Below, one piece after another: positions 57,506 to 64,000 of a DNA stretch of 64,000 nt (the first letter of the stretch is position 1; every line of letters begins with the position of its first letter). The stretch is from positions 248,001 through 312,000 of the forward strand of contig NZ_PJRN01000001.1 of assembly GCF_002930105.1 (NCBI RefSeq), given 5' to 3'. The translations under genes were made by a program, and so were the position numbers. The notes below the pieces were generated by a model, which saw only the letters and a list, made by a program, of their open reading frames with translations, was not told where the DNA came from and ran no database searches. The DNA is from Billgrantia saliphila. GTDB taxonomy: Bacteria > Pseudomonadota > Gammaproteobacteria > Pseudomonadales > Halomonadaceae.

Positions 57506-58714
57506 ATGTCACTCGGGTCAGTAACAGGCGCGGCCAATATTCCGCAAACTTCTTTGGCGGCCGGTACGCAAGCCATGGCCAATGCTAGCAAAGCAAGGGG
57601 GACAGTCGCAGCAAGGTGCAGGCCTCATAGCGTGACAACCAGCGAAATGGGCATGGCACCCTCGGGTGATCCCATTCATGATCAGCAGCAGTTGCAAACA
57701 TTCCTAGATAATATTGCCACCGATGGCACGGTCGGCATAATCGAGACGGGGCATTGGTTGATTCATCGAAAGCTACGGTTGCACGATGGAATTCGCGTCT
57801 GTGGGCAAGGTATGGAAAGGACCATTCTGGAAGCCCGACCCGAGGACTGGCGTCAGGACGACTATGTCGCAATGCATCTGGACGTTGGCGAGACCCTTCA
57901 TCCGCACGGAATATTTCTTTCCGACTTTTCCGTGGTTGGCGCTGATAAAAGTGCCACAGATAACGGGCCACTGATTCGGCTCGAGGGGATGTCTGATTTT
58001 TTGATAGAAAGAGTGAGGACAGTCGATGCGTCGAGTTATGGAATCTTCGTGACTGGTTATGGCATTGGCCGCTTTACTAACGACATACATAGTAATTTCT
58101 GGAATTCGACCCACCGTGGCATCATTCGTCAGTGCCGATCACTGCGAGGTCAAGTCGGGATAGGCTGCGAAGGGGGGGCGCAGAACATTCTAATCATGGG
58201 CAACCATACAGATGGTCAGGTACTCCATGGATTTCGCCTAGCCTCGGCTTATGATACTCAGCTCATAGGGAATAGTGCAAAGAACACAAGAAACGGTTAC
58301 TGGATAGACCGTCACCGAGGCGTTCATGTCTTGCACAATACTGCAAGCCATGTAGAGCGAGGGTGTGTCTATGGTGGCTTCCATAAGTCGCGTGACGATG
58401 AGATTTCGACAGGTCTATGGATAATGGGAAATCAGTTCAAGTCATCGAAATCAGCTATCACTGATGCCTATCAAGGGAATAATGAAAAATACACGCGTAT
58501 AGTAAAGATAAAGGACAACTATTTGCAAGGGGGAGGCATACGACTTCTCTGGTCAAGGCAGGTGGATGTTCAAGGTAATGATGGCGATGGCCGAAATGCC
58601 ATTGTAACCTCTCACCAAGTCACCGGCATGATAGGAAACAATTTTATGCGCTTAATCAACAGGGCCGACGGGGTGGAAGACATCGGAAGAAACACTTCTC
58701 CTTCTATGCACTAG
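57506..58714 (+). CDS. parallel beta-helix protein of the polysaccharide cluster
   Basis: A 402-residue protein with the repeat pattern of a right-handed beta-helix (pectate-lyase-like): for example ILIMGNHTDGQVLHGFRLAS, TQLIGNSAKNTRNGYWID, VHVLHNTASHV and NNFMRLINRADGVEDIG. There is no clear signal peptide; the N-terminus is Ala/Ser/Thr-rich and low in hydrophobicity. Such folds are found in polysaccharide lyases, epimerases and adhesins. Catalytic residues cannot be named, and location is uncertain. Confidence 0.7.
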   Translation: MSLGSVTGAANIPQTSLAAGTQAMANASKARGTVAARCRPHSVTTSEMGMAPSGDPIHDQQQLQTFLDNIATDGTVGIIETGHWLIHRKLRLHDGIRVCGQGMERTILEARPEDWRQDDYVAMHLDVGETLHPHGIFLSDFSVVGADKSATDNGPLIRLEGMSDFLIERVRTVDASSYGIFVTGYGIGRFTNDIHSNFWNSTHRGIIRQCRSLRGQVGIGCEGGAQNILIMGNHTDGQVLHGFRLASAYDTQLIGNSAKNTRNGYWIDRHRGVHVLHNTASHVERGCVYGGFHKSRDDEISTGLWIMGNQFKSSKSAITDAYQGNNEKYTRIVKIKDNYLQGGGIRLLWSRQVDVQGNDGDGRNAIVTSHQVTGMIGNNFMRLINRADGVEDIGRNTSPSMH

Positions 58715-59278
58715 ATTAAAGAGCTTCCTCTGTATTCGATTAAGCGCGCCATTTTCGTAGCAGTTACCTCGCTAACGAATGCCCTCGTCGAGGCTGGCTT
58801 TCCGGGTCCAGCGTAGCGTCCGACTGCGTATACGATACTAATACAGAACTGGCTAAGACGGTGCGCAATCGTACATTCGGTTGCTCGCACAACCTCTGTT
58901 GCTGCTTGAACGTCGACTAATGAAGGCCTATCTAGCCCCTTATTCGAATGCTGAATCTAAGTAGTTCAGTGGATTAGACTATGCGCGTATGAATTGAAGC
59001 ACACTACCAATAATGTCCCGGCTCAACATTCAAGGATGAAAAAAATCATGCTCTTACGAATTCGTATTTCTTGTAATCTTGTGTAAGTATTATTTTAGTC
59101 CTGTAACCTTGCGCCTTGTGGTCAGTGGCTATATGGCTTTCAGATTGCGGAAGTGAAGCAGGCAAAGGATACGAATCTAGCCATGCAATAACCCTAGAGT
59201 TTCTCTGTCTCTTGGTTGCATGCGTTAGGGGATCTCGGCAAGAGCACGCGGAATGTCTCGAAAGCAAGGGAGAAGACA
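58715..59278 (+). other. 564-base gap without a recognised gene, before wza
   Basis: Stop codons interrupt all frames and I recognise no gene, tRNA or repeat. The part just before wza is AT-rich (for example a run around 59085-59095), so a promoter for wza-wzc is plausible, but no pair of -35 and -10 boxes stands out. No second ops element was found. Confidence 0.5.
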
Positions 59279-60400
59279 ATGAATAAGTTCGCACGTGGTA
59301 CATGCCTCGCTGTTGCGTTATTGCCATTGGGAGTGATAGGTGGGTGTGCCCTTGCGCCTGGAGGTCATATCGACTATGAAGCCCAGGAAGTCTCCTTGGA
59401 TGAGCAAGTGGATATCGTTACGATTACCCCAGAGCTGATATCAATTTATCGAACTGATAACGGTACCAGTAAAGCACAAGGTGTCACTCCTGAGTTGGAA
59501 CTTGAACTAGAGAATTATGAGTATCGCGTTGGTCCCGGTGATGTACTGAATATCGTTGTCTACGAGCATCCTGAACTTACTATTCCGGCGGGTGGGGAGC
59601 GAAGTGCAGAAGAATCGGGTAACATCGTTCATGCGGATGGAACCATTTACTATCCTTACATCGGTGTCGTAAAAGTCGAAGGGCGTACAATTGGAGAAAT
59701 CAGAAATATCATTACCAGTCGCTTAGCGACTTACGTTACAGAGCCGCAAGTTGAAGTTAGAGTGGCTGCTTTTAACTCAAAGAAAGTTTACGTAAGCGGG
59801 GAAGTCAATGCCCCTGGAACCCAGCCCATTACAAATGTCCCTTTGACTATCCTAGACGCTATCAGCGCGGCTGGGGGAGCAACAGAAAACGCCAACTGGC
59901 ATAGCATTACTCTAACCCGAAATGGGCAAGAAAGAACTCTCTCCCTTTATGAAATGCTCAAGAGGGGTGACCTTGCTCAAAATTCGCTTTTACAGCCAGG
60001 CGACGTTCTTCATATAGCGTCAGCTGAAAACCAAAATATATCGGTAATGGGACAAGTACGAAATCCCGGAAATATTACAACGGGTAGAGAGCGTATGAGC
60101 CTTACCGATGCGCTCGGTCGCGCAGGAGGCGTTGTCGAGTCTAGAGCGGAGCCTTCAGGTATTTTCGTGATTCGTGGTAATCCTGCTGGAAGCGAAAAGA
60201 TGGCTACGGTTTACCAGCTTGATATTTCGAATGCCGTTGCACTCAATATGGGATCTTATTTTCCACTCGAGCCACATGATGTGGTTTACGTAACGTCGGC
60301 ACCGCTGGCGCGCTGGAACAATGTTATTAGCTTGCTCCTGCCATCGATCTCACTGCCAGGTAATGTGGCGTCAACTTCCAATGAAGTGGGCGACCTCTAA
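59279..60400 (+). CDS. wza: Wza-type polysaccharide export lipoprotein
   Basis: Forms the outer-membrane channel for capsule or exopolysaccharide. The 373-residue protein has a lipoprotein signal ending VIGGC, the Poly_export domain with YRVGPGDVLNIVVYEHPELT, and two SLBB domains (KKVYVSGEVNAPG, ISVMGQVRNPGN), plus a C-terminal amphipathic stretch. ATG 59279 is preceded by AAGGGAGAAG. Confidence 0.95.
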   Translation: MNKFARGTCLAVALLPLGVIGGCALAPGGHIDYEAQEVSLDEQVDIVTITPELISIYRTDNGTSKAQGVTPELELELENYEYRVGPGDVLNIVVYEHPELTIPAGGERSAEESGNIVHADGTIYYPYIGVVKVEGRTIGEIRNIITSRLATYVTEPQVEVRVAAFNSKKVYVSGEVNAPGTQPITNVPLTILDAISAAGGATENANWHSITLTRNGQERTLSLYEMLKRGDLAQNSLLQPGDVLHIASAENQNISVMGQVRNPGNITTGRERMSLTDALGRAGGVVESRAEPSGIFVIRGNPAGSEKMATVYQLDISNAVALNMGSYFPLEPHDVVYVTSAPLARWNNVISLLLPSISLPGNVASTSNEVGDL

Positions 60401-60514
60401 AAATATAGATGCACTTATTATGGCGGATACTTTCTAGAAGTGCTTAGGAAAGTGTTCGCCATGGTCTAGAGTTTTCCGAATCATATCTTAGCGCGTTCAG
60501 AGGGATGACTGACG

Positions 60515-62752
60515 ATGAATAGCTTGAGTTCAAATAGTCCGGTGCTACAGACCGGATCCGGCTCGGCGCCGGCCTCAAGCATGCCTCCTGGAGAAGAAAA
60601 CATCGACTTGGGGCGCATGCTGGGCATGCTTGTAGACAATAAATGGAAAATTGTTTTCATAACCCTGCTTTTTGGTGTTGGAGGAGCTATATATTCGCTG
60701 TTGGCTACGCCCATTTATCAAGGCGATGCGCTGGTTCAGGTCGAAAAAACAGGGCCCAGAACGGGGGCTGATGAGGTTGCAGCGATGCTGTTACAGGAAG
60801 AGCCCATCACCGGAGCTCAGATTGAAATACTCCAATCCAGGCTCATTGTTGGCCAAGCTGCCAACCAACAAAATCTTGATATCAGCGTGACCCCTGTCGT
60901 GTTTCCCGTCATCGGCAATGCTCTTATCCGCTATGACATTACTCGTCCTGATTTCGCACAGGGAAGGCCCGAAATTTGGGGGGGGGAAAGCATTTTTGTC
61001 GAATCATTGAGCGTTGCGCCGGAGCTAGTTAACAAATCGCTGACGCTTGAAATAATGGAAGGTGGATATCGCATTTTGGGACCGGAGGGAGAAGAGCTTC
61101 TATTCGGTCGTGCTGGTGAGCGCTCCGAGTCTAACAATCCTTGGCTGGAAATCTATGTGAGCGAGATACAGGCGCCAGCAGGGGCTCAGTTCTCCTTACG
61201 CAAGCGCAGCCAGCAGGCCACCATCGATTATCTCCGAAGTCGCTTTGTCGTTGCTCAGAAAGGGGAGCGAGATACTGGGGTTCTGCAACTAGTCCTGACC
61301 GGGCCTGATATCAACGAAGTCGAGTCGTCGCTCAACGCGATTACCGAAGTCTACCTGGCCCAAAATATCGCACGGCAAGCTGCCGAAGCGGAGAACAGTC
61401 TCCAATTCTTGGACGAACAGCTGCCAAACGTACGCGAGCAGCTGGTGGAGGCGGAGAATCGGCTCAATGCCTACAGAATGGAACAGGAAAGCGTGGATCT
61501 TACTGAAGAGACGCGAAATATGCTTACTGGGATGGTGGATATCGAAAGCCGATTAAATGATCTGGAAATGCAGGAATCAGAGCTGTCACGTCGCTTCACT
61601 CCCAATCATCCAGTCTATGCCGCGCTGCTGGAAAAAAGGGCGCAGCTTGAGAGGGAGCGCGCCAACCTGGAACAGCGTACCAGCAACCTGCCAGAAACCC
61701 AGCAGCAGATTTTGCGCATGACTCGTGACGTTGAGGTCACCCAACAGATCTACGTGCAGTTGCTGAATCGTATGCAGGAACTGAACATTGCTAAGGCTGC
61801 GACCGTAGGCAACGTCAGAATTATTGACTTCGCCATGACCCGATCAAGCCCCATCAAACCAAAATCCGCCTTGATCGTCATTATCTGTCTATTGGTAGGT
61901 TGCTTGCTGGCAGTAAGCTGGATACTGCTTCGTGGATTCCTCAGCAAAGGAGTGGAAAATGCTGAGCAGCTAGAAGATATAGGCTTACCTGTCTATGCAA
62001 CGGTTCCGCGATCTGCAGACCAGATGAAACTGGTCAAGCGCATCAAATATCGTAATAACAAGACTAGCCAACATGCCATAGGCAGCTTTCTCGCTAAGCT
62101 ATACCCGACAGATATGGCAGTAGAGGCCATACGTGGGCTCCGTACCAGTCTGCATTTCGCCATGATGGACGCACGCAATAACGCCATCATGATTACAGGG
62201 CCCAGCCCGGGTATAGGTAAGAGCTTCGTTACGATTAACCTTGCATTCGTCTGCGCGCAAGCAGGTCAGCGAGTTTTAGTCATCGACGCGGATATGCGCA
62301 AGGGTAATATGCATTTTACCTTTAATGACAAGTCGGAGAACGGACTCTCGGAAGTCCTTTCGGGAAAACTTGCTGCCGAAAAGGCGATAAGAAGATCGGA
62401 TGTGCCTGGCATGCACTACATGACCCGAGGCGTAGCACCGCCCAACCCATCGGAACTTCTAATGCGCCATAGCTTTGCTGAGATGATCGGTGAGGTGGGG
62501 AAGAACTATGATCTTGTGCTCATCGATACTCCTCCAATTCTGGCGGTCACTGATGCCTCCATTATTGGCAAGGTTGCTGGAACTTCTCTTCTCGTTGCAC
62601 GTTTTGGTGTCAATCCGGTCAGGGAGGTCAAGGTTGCTGCACGCCGTCTGGCAAATACAGGCGTTCATGTTCAAGGTTGCATTCTAAATGCCATCGAGAA
62701 GACGGCAGCCATCAGTTACGGCTACGGCTATTATAGTTATTCCTACAAGTAA
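60515..62752 (+). CDS. wzc: Wzc-type bacterial tyrosine autokinase / chain-length regulator
   Basis: Inner-membrane partner of Wza. The 745-residue protein has an N-terminal Wzz domain between helices (about 50 and 450), a long coiled-coil periplasmic region, and a cytoplasmic BY-kinase with Walker A GPSPGIGKSF, A' VLVIDADMRKG and B LVLIDTPP, ending in the tyrosine cluster SYGYGYYSYSYK. No gene for the Wzb phosphatase lies between wza and wzc, where it is commonly found. Confidence 0.95.
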   Translation: MNSLSSNSPVLQTGSGSAPASSMPPGEENIDLGRMLGMLVDNKWKIVFITLLFGVGGAIYSLLATPIYQGDALVQVEKTGPRTGADEVAAMLLQEEPITGAQIEILQSRLIVGQAANQQNLDISVTPVVFPVIGNALIRYDITRPDFAQGRPEIWGGESIFVESLSVAPELVNKSLTLEIMEGGYRILGPEGEELLFGRAGERSESNNPWLEIYVSEIQAPAGAQFSLRKRSQQATIDYLRSRFVVAQKGERDTGVLQLVLTGPDINEVESSLNAITEVYLAQNIARQAAEAENSLQFLDEQLPNVREQLVEAENRLNAYRMEQESVDLTEETRNMLTGMVDIESRLNDLEMQESELSRRFTPNHPVYAALLEKRAQLERERANLEQRTSNLPETQQQILRMTRDVEVTQQIYVQLLNRMQELNIAKAATVGNVRIIDFAMTRSSPIKPKSALIVIICLLVGCLLAVSWILLRGFLSKGVENAEQLEDIGLPVYATVPRSADQMKLVKRIKYRNNKTSQHAIGSFLAKLYPTDMAVEAIRGLRTSLHFAMMDARNNAIMITGPSPGIGKSFVTINLAFVCAQAGQRVLVIDADMRKGNMHFTFNDKSENGLSEVLSGKLAAEKAIRRSDVPGMHYMTRGVAPPNPSELLMRHSFAEMIGEVGKNYDLVLIDTPPILAVTDASIIGKVAGTSLLVARFGVNPVREVKVAARRLANTGVHVQGCILNAIEKTAAISYGYGYYSYSYK

Positions 62753-62849
62753 GGTAGAGCGATCCGCCCCAGGCTGAGAAGCAAGGATCAGTCTGGCGGC
62801 GGAGCAGACTTGTAAGTTTATCGAAATTGATATATTGAGGTGGGTAACC

Positions 62850-64000
62850 GTGAAGTACACGACCAAAACTGCAGATGTAGATAGCTTTCGCGGTGGACTC
62901 CGTTATATACATGGCATTACCTATACGCACGTTTGCTGGCTTACGCTATTTCTCTATCTTTACCTGTTGAGTCCATATTTTGATCTGCGAGTTGCCGTGC
63001 TTCATGGTGGGATGTTGTCGATTGTTCTTTTTCTAGGTGCTCATCCGGCTATTGCTCTTAAGGCCATACAGCAAATTCCATTGGTAGCAACCTTCATCGG
63101 GCTTTGTCTTTTTTGTTTATATAATTTAGTTGTTTTTATCTTCTATACAGAGATATTTGCCACGACCTTCTTGACATATATGTTTCAAGTCGCTCTATAT
63201 ATAATGCTTGGTTATGTCATGGCCTTGTCATTAATCATTAAAGCGTTGGACATGGATCAAGTCTTGACATTGATGTTTAAACTTGTGGCGTTTGTCGTTT
63301 TTGTTAATTCAATAATAATTCTCGTCGAATATAACTTCCCTCCTTTCAGGAATTTCATTGAGTCGATGCTTTATCTGCCAGAGAATTCAAACATCGATTA
63401 TCTGACGAGAGAGTTTCGGCTTCGTGGAATTGCTTCCGGAGGTGCGGCTAATCTCTCATTGTTCCATGGCACAGTCTTGATACTGCTGCAGGCGCTTTAT
63501 ATTAAACGAAAGATTGGCTTTCTTTACTTCTTAGCTGCATCGGTGACTATTTTTACGTCGCTGTTGTTTATTGGGCGGACAGGCATTGTTGTGGCAATTA
63601 TTGGAATTGTTTTGTTTCATATTCTTAATTTTATCCTTTCCAAGAACAAGTTATCGATTCGCCGAGTGTTGCTATACGCTACCATTGCTGCGACCGTCAT
63701 GTCTGTTCCTCCTGTATTTGCCATCTTATTTCCCGAGAATGTACTTTCCTATTCAATTTCTTTTCTTTATCAGGGAATAGAAGGTGTTCAGAAGGAAGGC
63801 ACCACAGGGGCGCTAATGAGGATGATAAATATTCCAAATGAATGGCCTAAGCTTTTATTTGGCGTGGGTGTGCATAGTGGAGACTTTGATTTGAGAGGAA
63901 GTGTGGATCTTGGCTATATGCGCATGTTCACAGCATTGGGAATCCCCGTAGCCATTGCATTCTATATCTTCGTGGCATATCTCGGTAAATGTGTATTCAG
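62850..64000 (+). CDS. Wzy-like polysaccharide polymerase / O-antigen ligase, 5' part (runs off the window)
   Basis: An open frame from GTG 62850 to the window end (383 codons, no stop), with GAGGTGG upstream. The protein is hydrophobic, with about nine or ten predicted helices, and contains the Wzy-like loop REFRLRGIASGGAANLS, FIGRTGIVVAIIG and LLFGVGVHSGDFD. It is AT-rich compared with the core genome. Family assignment rests on topology and these short segments. If polymerase, it works with the Wzc chain-length regulator. Confidence 0.8.
   Translation, partial: MKYTTKTADVDSFRGGLRYIHGITYTHVCWLTLFLYLYLLSPYFDLRVAVLHGGMLSIVLFLGAHPAIALKAIQQIPLVATFIGLCLFCLYNLVVFIFYTEIFATTFLTYMFQVALYIMLGYVMALSLIIKALDMDQVLTLMFKLVAFVVFVNSIIILVEYNFPPFRNFIESMLYLPENSNIDYLTREFRLRGIASGGAANLSLFHGTVLILLQALYIKRKIGFLYFLAASVTIFTSLLFIGRTGIVVAIIGIVLFHILNFILSKNKLSIRRVLLYATIAATVMSVPPVFAILFPENVLSYSISFLYQGIEGVQKEGTTGALMRMINIPNEWPKLLFGVGVHSGDFDLRGSVDLGYMRMFTALGIPVAIAFYIFVAYLGKCVF

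Noticed and set aside
58715-59278. A possible remnant gene or second ops site in the wza leader
   Set aside because: Stops in every frame, no protein similarity recognised, and no GGCGGTAG core.
1-64000. CRISPR arrays, tRNA or rRNA genes, insertion sequences, prophage genes
   Set aside because: I looked for regularly spaced repeats, tRNA-like cloverleaf sequences and transposase or integrase motifs and found none that could be supported.

Overview
The window looks like chromosomal DNA of a moderately halophilic gammaproteobacterium, most likely Halomonadaceae (Halomonas-like). The supporting evidence is the high GC content, the proteobacterial gene families, a complete Na+-translocating NADH:quinone reductase operon, a pyrophosphate-dependent phosphofructokinase, and a topA / mfd / gap / nqrABCDEF-apbE-nqrM / sthA order that resembles the one I recall for Pseudomonas. 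The assignment is inferred from gene content; no rRNA or other phylogenetic marker is present.

Region 1 (1-11 kb) is housekeeping and accessory metabolism. It holds the start of inorganic pyrophosphatase (minus strand), a PP2C-phosphatase/kinase fusion with damaged active sites, PPi-phosphofructokinase (minus), mpl and ubiX, a LysE exporter, a DedA-PAP2 fusion, two adjacent membrane proteins with ruined GGDEF motifs, then proA.

Region 2 (11-21.4 kb) is the classical cell-elongation and peptidoglycan cluster nadD-rsfS-rlmH-mrdA-rodA-mltB-rlpA-dacA-ybeD-lipB, read on the plus strand. It ends at a bidirectional terminator facing lipA on the minus strand.

Region 3 (21.5-39.3 kb) is mixed. It contains a LysR regulator divergent from a shrunken biotin-carboxylase-like protein, a large DUF3141 alpha/beta-hydrolase with a PhaC-like Cys nucleophile, topA with a small partner gene, a GIY-YIG-like protein, and an orphan GspE/PilB-type ATPase. 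It also has an envelope module of two L,D-transpeptidases around an alanine-rich Lpp-type lipoprotein, then mfd and a long-form GAPDH.

Region 4 (39.6-48.1 kb) is the Na+-NQR respiratory operon with a divergent ApbE-like gene and nqrM, followed by sthA and a strong terminator. Structured inverted repeats sit at the nqrE/nqrF and nqrF/apbE junctions.

Region 5 (48.2-64 kb) is a surface-polysaccharide locus of visibly lower GC. It is preceded by an exact ops element (the RfaH recruitment sequence) at 48436-48447. It encodes an acyltransferase-SGNH protein, an SDR enzyme, a CDP-glucose synthase, a SAF-domain oxidoreductase, an RmlC-like epimerase, a glycosyltransferase, a PglK-like ABC flippase, a beta-helix protein, Wza, Wzc and the start of a Wzy-like polymerase that runs off the window. 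The set SDR + RfbF + SAF oxidoreductase + RmlC-like epimerase, with no canonical CDP-glucose 4,6-dehydratase in view, is the best candidate here for an undescribed pathway.
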